NCBI GenBank assembly: GCA_963727545.1
Contig: CAVSGS010000014.1
Span: forward strand, 124,001 to 188,000
Source: Flexifilum sp963727545
GTDB lineage: Bacteria > Chloroflexota > Anaerolineae > Aggregatilineales > Phototrophicaceae
DNA: 64,000 nucleotides
Direction of reading: 5' to 3'
The notes under the pieces were generated by a model. It did no database searches. It saw only the letters and a list, made by a program, of their open reading frames with translations, and was not told the DNA's origin. Of this stretch, positions 54,813-62,220 are shown in pieces. The position numbers were made by a program, and so were the translations under genes. How positions within the stretch are numbered: position 1 is the first letter of the stretch; every line of letters starts with the position of its first letter.

Positions 54813-55985
54813 ATGCGGCGGATGATCTTCCTCTTATTCCTCGTCCTCGTCGTCGTGATCATCGGCTTCAGCCTGATCAACTTAGGCGGCAGCAGCAGCG
54901 ACGTGACCGCGAGCGCCATTCTCAGCGACGTGGGTGGCGACACCAGCGGCTTCACCCGCGCCATCGCGCCGCGCGACTGGCAGTTCCCGCAGGATTTCGG
55001 CGCGCACCCCGACTTTCAAACCGAATGGTGGTACTACACCGGCAACGTCAGCACAGCGGATGGGCGGCGCTTTGGCTATCAGTTCACGATCTTCCGGCGC
55101 GGGCTAGCGCCTGAGCCGACGCCCCAGCCGGTGGACAGCGCCTCAGAGTGGCGCTCGAACCAAACTTACATGGCACACTTCGCCGTCACCGACGTGAGCG
55201 GCGACGCCTACTATCACGACGAGCGCTTCAGCGGCGGCGGCGCGAACTTAGCGGGCGCGGAAATCGACCCAAACTATCGCGTCTGGCTCGACAACTGGCA
55301 GGTGATCGGCACGAATGCCGACGACACGCAGACGCGAATCACGGCGGCGACCGATCAGGTAGCCGTCGATCTGGCGCTGACGCAGACCAAGCCACCCGCC
55401 CTGCAAGGCGATCACGGCTTGAGCGCGAAGGGATCAGAACCGGGCAACGCCAGCTACTACTACTCGCTGACGCGCTTGACGACGGACGGGACGATCACCA
55501 TCGGCGACCAGTCGTTCGACGTCAGCGGTGCGACGTGGATGGATCACGAGTTCAGCACCAGCGCGCTCAGCAGTGACGCGCAGGGCTGGGACTGGTTCGG
55601 CTTACAGTTGGACGACGACCGCGAGTTGATGGTCGGGCAGATTCGGCTGACAGCGGGCGGGACCGATCCCTATTTCGGCGGACTGCTGGTGCAGCCGGAC
55701 GGCTCAACGGTCTATCTTCCCGCCAGTGCGATCCAGATCGACTCGACCGCCACGTGGACGAGTCCGCACACCGGCGCGACTTATCCGGCGGGCTGGACGA
55801 TCACCGTCACCGTACCGGACGGCGATCCGCTGCGGCTGACGGTCACGCCGCAGATCGCAGATCAAGAACTGAACGGCGGCGGGATCGCCTATTGGGAAGG
55901 GACGGTCAGCATCAGTGGAGACGCGAGCGGCTACGGTTATGCCGAACTCACCGGTTACGCCGAGGCGATGACGGGGCGGTTCTGA
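54813..55985 (+). CDS. Secreted CrtC/AttH-like lipocalin protein
   Basis: 390 residues. Start at 54813 with AGG upstream; the alternative is 54822. A membrane anchor (3-22) precedes an AttH/hydroxyneurosporene-synthase-like double lipocalin fold: FGAHPDFQTEWWYYTGNV, YMAHFAVTDVSGDAYYHDERF, ATWMDHEFSTS (with the family's WMDHE), GWDWFGLQLDD, and AYWEGTVSISG. The closest enzyme relative hydrates carotenoids (CrtC), but most members in non-phototrophs have unknown lipid substrates. No carotenoid genes are in the window. Confidence 0.87.
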   Translation: MRRMIFLLFLVLVVVIIGFSLINLGGSSSDVTASAILSDVGGDTSGFTRAIAPRDWQFPQDFGAHPDFQTEWWYYTGNVSTADGRRFGYQFTIFRRGLAPEPTPQPVDSASEWRSNQTYMAHFAVTDVSGDAYYHDERFSGGGANLAGAEIDPNYRVWLDNWQVIGTNADDTQTRITAATDQVAVDLALTQTKPPALQGDHGLSAKGSEPGNASYYYSLTRLTTDGTITIGDQSFDVSGATWMDHEFSTSALSSDAQGWDWFGLQLDDDRELMVGQIRLTAGGTDPYFGGLLVQPDGSTVYLPASAIQIDSTATWTSPHTGATYPAGWTITVTVPDGDPLRLTVTPQIADQELNGGGIAYWEGTVSISGDASGYGYAELTGYAEAMTGRF

Positions 55986-55999
55986 CCTTTCCGATCTCA

Positions 56000-56095
56000 C
56001 CTCACCCCGCTGCGGTGCGAAACGAAGTTTCGCCCTACCCAACGAAGTTGGGCGCTCCCCCTCTCCATGCATGGAGAGGGGGTTGGGGGGTGAGG
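56000..56095. repeat. Family-B composite repeat, full form
   Basis: Bounded by CCTCACCCC/GGGGTGAGG (56000-56008, 56087-56095). Inside are three hairpins: GCGAAACGAAGTTTCGC, CCCAACGAAGTTGGG and a CCCCCTCTCC/GGAGAGGGGG stem. Between convergent gene ends. Confidence 0.85.
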
Positions 56096-56183
56096 TTTGA
56101 GGTGCAGCGCAAAGCGATTTCTTCTCTCACATAAGAGAAAAAAACGATCCGCTTAAACCATTGAGTAGAAAAAGGTCGGGAGA

Positions 56184-57779
56184 TTACGGCTTCGGGATAA
56201 TCCCCTGCGCGTCGATGAACTGGGCGAAGGCTTGGGCGCGCGACAAGTTGCCGGACACGCTCATGTGAACGTAATCCGCCCAACTGCTGGCGTCAGTGAC
56301 CGGCGCAACCGCTGCGTAATCGAAATAGAGCGCGCCCTCAGCCTGCGCCACCCGCGCGGTGATGGCATTGTGCTCCGCGACCGCGGTTTTCCAGTAAGGC
56401 AGCGCGAAGGGCGAGTCAACATCATATGCCCATGACGCAAACATGATCTTGAAGCCGTACTCATGGGCAATGGCGATCATGCTGCGCTCGTTGCGCTCAA
56501 AATAGATCGGGCGGTTGACCTCGACGTTGTGGGCGACATCCTCCCCGCCTTGACTGCGCCCGCAATCGACCGGGCTTTCGACAAACAACCCGGCGAGGCT
56601 CGCCGGGTTCGTCATCCAGCCGAGGTTGAGCGCGACGAAGCGATAGAGCGCGCTCGAACTCAAGGGGATGTTCACGGTCGAGACGCCGATCCGTCCGCGC
56701 GGATCGAGTCCCCGCAGCGGATTCTGCCCGGCGTAGCAGTCGGGATCGACTTCACGCGGGAGCACGTCGTTGCCGGCGTGATAGATGATCACGAGATCCG
56801 GCTGCAGTTCGGTCACGCGGAAGGCGAGGTTGGCGAAGGTCTGAAAGGTCGTGTAACCCGCCACCCCCGCGTTGACGACCTCGACGTTGGCGTAGCCGTA
56901 ATCGTCGCGCAGCACCTGCTGTAACTGAGCCGGATAACTCTCGGCGGCGGTGACACTGGTGCCGTAGGTGGTCGATCCGCCTAGCGCCACAATCCGAAAC
57001 GTGCCGTCCGGTTTGGGGATTTGGACGTCGCCGCCGCGATAGCCGAGGGCGTCGTGCTCCGGGTTGCTCGGCGACAAGCCGTAATCGACCTCCGGCAGCG
57101 GGATCGTGCCTTGGTTGAGCGCGTTAATCTGATCGCGAGTGTAGAGATAAGCGATTTTTTCATTGGCGGTGCCGAAGTTGGCGAAATAGAAGCGCAGCCC
57201 CAGTTCGAGCAGCAGCCCGACGATCAGGATCGTCACGCAGATGATGCCAATCCCGGCAAACAGGTTGACCACACGCGGCGGAGGCGCATCGCCGGTCGCC
57301 GCTGAAATCGCGGTCGGGACCGGCACAGCACGACGGCTGACGGCGACCACCACGATCGCCAACAGCAGCACCAGCAGGGCGACGACCAGCAGCCACGTCG
57401 AAGGCAAATTGATCAAGAAGTCGAGCGTGAGGTGAAATTCGACGTCCCGCCCGTCCAGCAGCGTGACCCGCAGCGTCAGCGGCGACGCCGGATCGACACA
57501 GATGATCTGCGCGTCGGAACCGACCGTCGGCGTGCCATTGATGTAGACTGCCTTGATGTTGGTGACGGTCCAGCGCACGGTCACACAAGCACCGGGCGCG
57601 ATCAGCAATTTGCGGTCGGCACTGAAGACGACCTGCGCCGTTGAGGTGGAATCCGACGACTCGCCCAGCGTCTCGTCGAGCACAGCCGGCGTCGAGGTGA
57701 TCAACTGTAAGCCTAAAATGACGAGGATCAGCGCGACACCGCTCAGCAGCAGCGCGAGGGCGCGAGTTTTAGACGTCAT
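56184..57779 (-). CDS. Membrane-anchored SGNH/GDSL hydrolase
   Basis: 531 residues. A signal/membrane segment (7-27), an extracytoplasmic beta domain (about 40-125), two more membrane helices (about 127-150 and 175-197), then an SGNH domain (about 240-525). The catalytic elements are VALGGSTTYGTSV (Ser), NAGVAGYTT (Gly), YHAGNDVLP (Asn) and the C-terminal DYVHMS (Asp and His). Probably an O-deacetylase or esterase of surface glycans. The start overlaps the upstream zinc-ribbon gene by 11 bases, suggesting translational coupling. Confidence 0.87.
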   Translation of the reverse strand: MTSKTRALALLLSGVALILVILGLQLITSTPAVLDETLGESSDSTSTAQVVFSADRKLLIAPGACVTVRWTVTNIKAVYINGTPTVGSDAQIICVDPASPLTLRVTLLDGRDVEFHLTLDFLINLPSTWLLVVALLVLLLAIVVVAVSRRAVPVPTAISAATGDAPPPRVVNLFAGIGIICVTILIVGLLLELGLRFYFANFGTANEKIAYLYTRDQINALNQGTIPLPEVDYGLSPSNPEHDALGYRGGDVQIPKPDGTFRIVALGGSTTYGTSVTAAESYPAQLQQVLRDDYGYANVEVVNAGVAGYTTFQTFANLAFRVTELQPDLVIIYHAGNDVLPREVDPDCYAGQNPLRGLDPRGRIGVSTVNIPLSSSALYRFVALNLGWMTNPASLAGLFVESPVDCGRSQGGEDVAHNVEVNRPIYFERNERSMIAIAHEYGFKIMFASWAYDVDSPFALPYWKTAVAEHNAITARVAQAEGALYFDYAAVAPVTDASSWADYVHMSVSGNLSRAQAFAQFIDAQGIIPKP

Positions 57780-58080
57780 GGAATCCCTTGTGATTGGGCA
57801 GTGACCTTACGAGTTCGCGGCGCTTCCGCTGGCGAATTGCCTGCTCCCACGGCTTTTTGGCTGTTCCAGTGTAGCCGATTTCGCGCAAGCGCTCCAGTTC
57901 CAGCCGTTCCAGTTCGGCAGCGTGCTGCTCGTAGTCGCTTTCCGGGATGCGCCGGTCGACGCCGCGCTCGTCACGGTAGACGTAGCCGATGCCACCACAC
58001 CAGCGGCATTCGATTTCGCCCTCGTCCTCGTCGTCGAGCCAGCCATAGCCGTCACAAGCGGCGCAGCGCACGATCTCCAT
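57769..58080 (-). CDS. Small zinc-ribbon protein
   Basis: 103 residues. The first third has two cysteine pairs: CAACDGYGW and CRWCGGIGYVYRD, the CxxCxGxG pattern of DnaJ-type zinc fingers in minimal form. An acidic and basic helical tail follows (YEQHAAELERLELERLREIGY). A small zinc-binding protein, possibly a chaperone-like adaptor. GAGGAG precedes the ATG. The gene overlaps the SGNH hydrolase start. Confidence 0.72.
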   Translation of the reverse strand: MEIVRCAACDGYGWLDDEDEGEIECRWCGGIGYVYRDERGVDRRIPESDYEQHAAELERLELERLREIGYTGTAKKPWEQAIRQRKRRELVRSLPNHKGFHDV

Positions 58081-58107
58081 GGAGTTTGCTCCTCGAAATA
58101 ACCGTAT

Positions 58108-58243
58108 AGTACCGAGTACTGAGTACCTAGTACCGAGTCAAGTACAAGTGCATTTCGCATCAACGAGTGAGGTACATCTCACTCCATGTCGATCTACATG
58201 CTAGTTGCTTTTACTCGGTACTCAGTACTTTGTACTCGGCACT
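58108..58243. repeat. Inverted-arm element with GTACTGAGT words
   Basis: Left arm 58108-58139 (AGTACCGAGTACTGAGTACC) is inverted at 58213-58243 (ACTCGGTACTCAGTACTTTG). 136 bp with a 73-base centre unlike that of 46508-46644. Confidence 0.82.
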
Positions 58244-58250
58244 TCTTTTC

Positions 58251-60575
58251 TCACCCGCCCGTGCTGCCTTCGGGGATGTTGATCTCGTAGTACGGATTCT
58301 GCGTCCACCACGCGGGCCACGGGGCTTGCTGAGCGCCGAAGTAGGCGTCGAGGATGCGGCGGACAATCGGCGCGGAAGTTTCCGAGCCTTCACGGGAATA
58401 CTGAGTCACGACGGCGACAGCGACGGTCGGGTTATCCGCCGGGGCGAAGGCGACGAACCAGCCGTTCGGCTCCGGGCGTGCCGTCTGAGCAGTGCCGGTC
58501 TTGCCGCAGACCGAATAGGGCGCGACGCCGGTGCCGCCATCTTCGGTCGGCTGGTCGAAGACGAACCACGCCGTGCCCAAAGGGTCGCCGTTGGTGCGAT
58601 TCTTGGCAGTGTCGGTCGTGACGGCGCACATGCCTTCCTTGATCAGCGCCAGCGTTGAGTCGCTCAAGCCCATGTCGCTGGCAACCGTCGGCGTCGCCAC
58701 CATGATCGGATCGCTGCCATCCTCGCCGCCAACCTGCTGGACGACGTAAGGTTTATACAACGTGCCGCCGTTAGCGATCCCGGCGACCATCCGCGCCATC
58801 TGGATCGCGGTGACCTGTGTATCGCCCTGCCCGACCGCCAGCGAGATCGCTTCGTCGGCAGCGCGCGGCACCGGAATATCGCCATTGGCTTCGGGGACGA
58901 TCGGCGCTAAGCCGGTCGCGGTGCCTAAGCCCATCTGCCGGGCATAGCCGGAGAGCGTAGTCGCGGTGCGTTTGTTGTAGAGCTGCGCGCCCATCTGGTA
59001 GAAGAAGGGGTTACACGAAGCGGTCAGCGCCTCGGACATAGTCACGGGTCCGGTATTGAAGTTATTGGGCGGGTCTTCGGCGTAGCGCCAGTCATAGCGC
59101 TGCGGGAAAGTATCGCCGAAGTCTTGTCCGTACCAGATCATATCGCAGGGGAACATCGTGCTCGGATCGAAAATGTCGCTGCCCTCTTCGGCTGCGGCGG
59201 CAAGGGTGACGATCTTGAAGGTCGAGCCGGGCGAATACTGCTCCTGCGTCGCCCGATTGGAAAACGGGCTGGCGGGCGAGTTGTGCAGGTCGGCGATATA
59301 GTTGCCAACCTGAAAAATGGTCGTGTCGTCGCCGTTGAAAATACCGGGGTCGAAAGTCGGGTAGCTGGCGAGCGCGAGGATCGCGCCGGTGTTGACGTCG
59401 ATCACGACCGCCGCGCCGCCGGGTGAATGCTCCGGTGACGCCCAGTTATTGGCGGCGGCATTATAGGCGTCGGAGAGCGCCTGCGCGGTCGCCCACTGCA
59501 AGTTGAGGTCAAGCGTCAGCGTCACGTCGTGAGCGGGCTGACCGGACGTACCGGCAAGTTCGCGGACGATCATGCCGCCCGGTTCGATCACGCGCAGCAC
59601 GCGTTCGGACTTCCCGGCGAGGTCGGACTCGTATGCCTGCTCGATGCCCGCCAAGCCGACCAGATCGCCCTGCGAATAGCCGTTGTCGAGGTAGCTCTGC
59701 TCTTCTTCCGCCGGGATCGAGCCGATGTAGCCGATCAAATGCGTAGCGATGCCATGCCCGACATAGCGGCGGGTCGTGCGGGTGTCGGTGCGAATCTTGC
59801 AGGTCGACTCGAGTTCAGCGGCGCGAGCGTTGTAAATCGACGGATCGACGTCACCGAGCGGGATGACCGTTTCGGGATTGTAGGTACCGAGCAGGTCGAG
59901 CAGGTCGGCGCGCGTGCGGCGCAAGATCACCGAGAGCAGATCAACGCAGCGCAACTCGTCAGGGATGTCTTGGCGAGCCACGTACAATCCGGTCACTTCG
60001 CCGCCTTGCTCGACCATCAACTGACCGCTGTGGTCGTAGATGTTGCCGCGCGGCGGGCGCTGCGAATTGACTTCCAGCCGCGTGCCCGCAGCGTAACCGT
60101 TGATGATGTCCATGCTCGACCACGCGATTTTCCACGTGTTATCGGGCGCGCGGACGAGCCGCATCGTGCGACCGGGGTCCGCCACCGAGCCGAAGATCGA
60201 CGATTGGATCTCGGCATCGTAGAGCACGGCGACGGTATCGCCCTGCTCCTGCGTCTGGTGGATGGTGTAATCGACGCCCTGTGTGCCGAGCGTTTTATCG
60301 GCATCCTGATAAGTCGTTTGAAAGACCGGGAAGGCGTACAGCGCTTGGCTGTTGGCGCTCAAGCGGGTGTACATCGCCTGATAGTCGTGCTGCCCCCACG
60401 AATCGAGGAAGGCGCGAACGGTATCGGCGGGCGACTGCACCGACTGGATAAGCGGCGCAGCGCCGCCCGAAGTATCGGCGGAGAGGTTGAGACCACTGCA
60501 CGCGCCGAGTGCGACCACGCTCAAGGCGATGACGACTCCGCGCGCGATCTTGTGAATGGGATAGAAAACTGTCAC
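58251..60575 (-). CDS. Lipoprotein-type class B penicillin-binding protein
   Basis: 774 residues. A lipobox (VVALGAC, Cys26) replaces the usual membrane helix. An NTF2-like MecA_N-type domain (about 45-165) is followed by a dimerisation domain (about 170-345) starting NSQRPPRGNIYDHSG and a transpeptidase domain (about 390-760). Catalytic motifs: Ser451 in SPGSTFK, SCN in LTASCNPFF, and KTG in CGKTGTAQT. It cross-links peptidoglycan in the manner of PBP2/PbpA. The MecA_N-like domain occurs in low-affinity PBPs such as PBP2a; whether this enzyme is beta-lactam resistant is not shown. GTG start. Confidence 0.92.
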   Translation of the reverse strand: MTVFYPIHKIARGVVIALSVVALGACSGLNLSADTSGGAAPLIQSVQSPADTVRAFLDSWGQHDYQAMYTRLSANSQALYAFPVFQTTYQDADKTLGTQGVDYTIHQTQEQGDTVAVLYDAEIQSSIFGSVADPGRTMRLVRAPDNTWKIAWSSMDIINGYAAGTRLEVNSQRPPRGNIYDHSGQLMVEQGGEVTGLYVARQDIPDELRCVDLLSVILRRTRADLLDLLGTYNPETVIPLGDVDPSIYNARAAELESTCKIRTDTRTTRRYVGHGIATHLIGYIGSIPAEEEQSYLDNGYSQGDLVGLAGIEQAYESDLAGKSERVLRVIEPGGMIVRELAGTSGQPAHDVTLTLDLNLQWATAQALSDAYNAAANNWASPEHSPGGAAVVIDVNTGAILALASYPTFDPGIFNGDDTTIFQVGNYIADLHNSPASPFSNRATQEQYSPGSTFKIVTLAAAAEEGSDIFDPSTMFPCDMIWYGQDFGDTFPQRYDWRYAEDPPNNFNTGPVTMSEALTASCNPFFYQMGAQLYNKRTATTLSGYARQMGLGTATGLAPIVPEANGDIPVPRAADEAISLAVGQGDTQVTAIQMARMVAGIANGGTLYKPYVVQQVGGEDGSDPIMVATPTVASDMGLSDSTLALIKEGMCAVTTDTAKNRTNGDPLGTAWFVFDQPTEDGGTGVAPYSVCGKTGTAQTARPEPNGWFVAFAPADNPTVAVAVVTQYSREGSETSAPIVRRILDAYFGAQQAPWPAWWTQNPYYEINIPEGSTGG

Positions 60576-60691
60576 CAGCTTTACAACTCACATAGCCAAC
60601 GGAGGGATGGTTCGCGGTCTACTATAGTCGCAGCACGTGGCAGCGTCCAGCTACGGTTGCCCTACGAGGAGAAATGAATAAAGGAGGAGGG

Positions 60692-60722
60692 GAAATCAAA
60701 GAGGCGCAGCGATGGCTGCGCC
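60692..60722 (-). terminator. Rho-independent terminator
   Basis: An 8-bp stem GGCGCAGC/GCTGCGCC (60703-60710 and 60715-60722), followed on the minus strand by TCTTTGATTT, after the small membrane protein gene. Confidence 0.75.
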
Positions 60723-60744
60723 CTTAGCCGACGCCGGGAACGAT

Positions 60745-61068
60745 CTACACCACGTCGTTCTTGGATTTGCCACCAGTGGAGCGGTTGCCAAAGAGCATGT
60801 AGCCGCCAATGATGATCAGGAGCAGCGGCCACCAGTTGAAGTCGAGGACGTGCAGGATGCCGGTCAGCGTGAAGACCACGCCGATCGCCAGCGCGATCAA
60901 GCCGCCGCGCTCCTGCGTCCAACTCCGCCCCTCAGCCGTGCCGCGGGCGATCAGCGAGATGCCGATCACGTACATGATACCGGGCCACCACCAGTTGATC
61001 AGGAACAGCACCGCCAACCCGATCAAGAAGGTGCCACCGAAGATTTGATTCGCGCGCTCTTGCGTCAT
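60745..61068 (-). CDS. Small LiaI-like membrane protein
   Basis: 107 residues with three or four membrane helices (IFGGTFLIGLAVLFLINWWWPGIMYVIG; GGLIALAIGVVFTLTGIL; WWPLLLIIIGGYMLFGN). It resembles DUF5668/LiaI-type proteins and is a shorter paralogue of the next upstream gene (same IFxIGxAxLF and GxSxxxRG segments). LiaI-like proteins form membrane patches under cell-wall stress. Gap of 36 bases to the upstream gene on the same strand, so an operon is likely. Terminator follows. Confidence 0.75.
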   Translation of the reverse strand: MTQERANQIFGGTFLIGLAVLFLINWWWPGIMYVIGISLIARGTAEGRSWTQERGGLIALAIGVVFTLTGILHVLDFNWWPLLLIIIGGYMLFGNRSTGGKSKNDVV

Positions 61069-61104
61069 GATTGCCTCGTGTCCGAATACCTGTTTGCAAG
61101 CAGA

Positions 61105-61521
61105 CTAGACGTAGCTGTCGTGTTTCCGTTTTTCTTCGACGACGGTTTCGTCGGCAAAACTGTCGAAGTCGCTGTTCTTGAGCTTGCCATCGGGATCCGC
61201 ATAGCGGTTCAGGTGGCGGCGCTTGTCGCCGGAATGTGACGTGTAACCGAACAGCGTCGCAATGCCGAGCAGGATCAGCAGCAGCGGCAGGTTGAAGCCG
61301 AGCAGGAAGAATAAGCCGATGCCGACCATCACCACACCGCCGGAGACGTTGTACCACTCCTGCCCCTCAGCCAAGCCACGTGCAAACGCCGACGCGCCGA
61401 TCACGAACAGGATGCCGGGGAAGAAACCGCCGACGATCCCGCCGATCGGGGTGAACAGCAGACCTAAGCCGATCAAGAACACCGCACCGGAAACGCGATC
61501 CTCGTAGGATTTTGAATACAT
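61105..61521 (-). CDS. LiaI-like membrane protein
   Basis: 138 residues with four membrane helices (VSGAVFLIGLGLLFTPIGG; FFPGILFVIGASAFARGLAEG; GGVVMVGIGLFFLLGF; LLLILLGIATLFGY) and a charged C-terminal tail of about 45 residues (SGDKRRHLNRYADPDGKLKN). Family resemblance is to DUF5668/LiaI-LiaF transmembrane proteins. It heads the two-gene unit, divergent from the MaoC gene. Function unknown. Confidence 0.78.
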   Translation of the reverse strand: MYSKSYEDRVSGAVFLIGLGLLFTPIGGIVGGFFPGILFVIGASAFARGLAEGQEWYNVSGGVVMVGIGLFFLLGFNLPLLLILLGIATLFGYTSHSGDKRRHLNRYADPDGKLKNSDFDSFADETVVEEKRKHDSYV

Positions 61522-61614
61522 GGTTGAACCCCCGTCATGCCGATTGTTTGTCGTCTACACTTTATAATACGCGGGTACTCTCAAAAAGTTACACCCACTT
61601 CCGGCAGTGTGACG

Positions 61615-61643
61615 TTTACAGGCTTTTCGGGTTTAGGTACTAT
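61615..61643 (+). promoter_or_regulatory. Promoter of the MaoC gene
   Basis: TTTACA (61615-61620), a 17-base spacer, then TACTAT (61638-61643). It is 31 bases before the ATG, giving a short leader. Confidence 0.65.
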
Positions 61644-61674
61644 AGGTTTTTGGCAACGTGAAGGACACCAATCA

Positions 61675-62139
61675 ATGGCTCCAACTGGGCTTTATTACGA
61701 GGAAATCGAGATCGGCACGGAATTGGTCACGCGCGGGCGGACGATCACCGAAGCCGATCTGGTCAGCTTTGCCGGACTTACCGGCGACTACAACCCGATG
61801 CACACCGACGCCGAGTACATGAAGGGATCGGTCTTCGGGCAGCGGATCGCGCACGGGATGCTCACACTCAGCTATGCGGTCGGGCAAGCCTATCAGCTCG
61901 GCTTCATGGAACGCACCGTGATCGCCTTTCGCGGGCTAGAGATGAAATTCAGCCTGCCGGTATTCATCGGCGATACGCTGCACAGCGAGCTGAAAGTGCG
62001 CGAGAAGAAAGAGGCGCGGCGAATGGGCGGCGGTTGGGTCACGCTGGACGTGAAGATCGTCAACCAAGACGGCAAGACGGTGCAGTCCGGCGAATGGACG
62101 ATGCTGATCGCCTTCAAGCCGGAAACACCCGCCGAGTAA
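61675..62139 (+). CDS. MaoC-like hydratase
   Basis: 154 residues; start at 61675, directly after its promoter. A single hot-dog fold with the hydratase-2 motif: SFAGLTGDYNPMHTDAEYMKGSVFGQRIAHGML, in which Asp and His (GDYNPMH) are catalytic. It hydrates an enoyl-CoA or enoyl-ester. It may act on fatty acid or ethylmalonyl-CoA pathway intermediates; no neighbouring beta-oxidation genes define the substrate. Confidence 0.92.
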   Translation: MAPTGLYYEEIEIGTELVTRGRTITEADLVSFAGLTGDYNPMHTDAEYMKGSVFGQRIAHGMLTLSYAVGQAYQLGFMERTVIAFRGLEMKFSLPVFIGDTLHSELKVREKKEARRMGGGWVTLDVKIVNQDGKTVQSGEWTMLIAFKPETPAE

Positions 62140-62175
62140 CGGCGCGCTTAACTTGTCAATTGTGGTGTGGGCTTT

Positions 62176-62203
62176 GTAGGGGCGCACGGCGGTGCGCCCC
62201 CTG
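62176..62203. repeat. Family-A palindrome, copy 14
   Basis: GTAGGGGC-GCACGGCGGTGC-GCCCCCTG; the right arm is slightly altered. Between convergent gene ends. Confidence 0.82.
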
Positions 62204-62220
62204 CTAAATTCAGTTCGGGG

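Noticed and set aside
3089..62203. Family-A palindromes as ordinary intrinsic terminators
   Set aside because: They lack a U-run on either side, one lies inside a coding sequence, and true terminators with T-runs occur separately in the window. A secondary 3'-end role is still possible.
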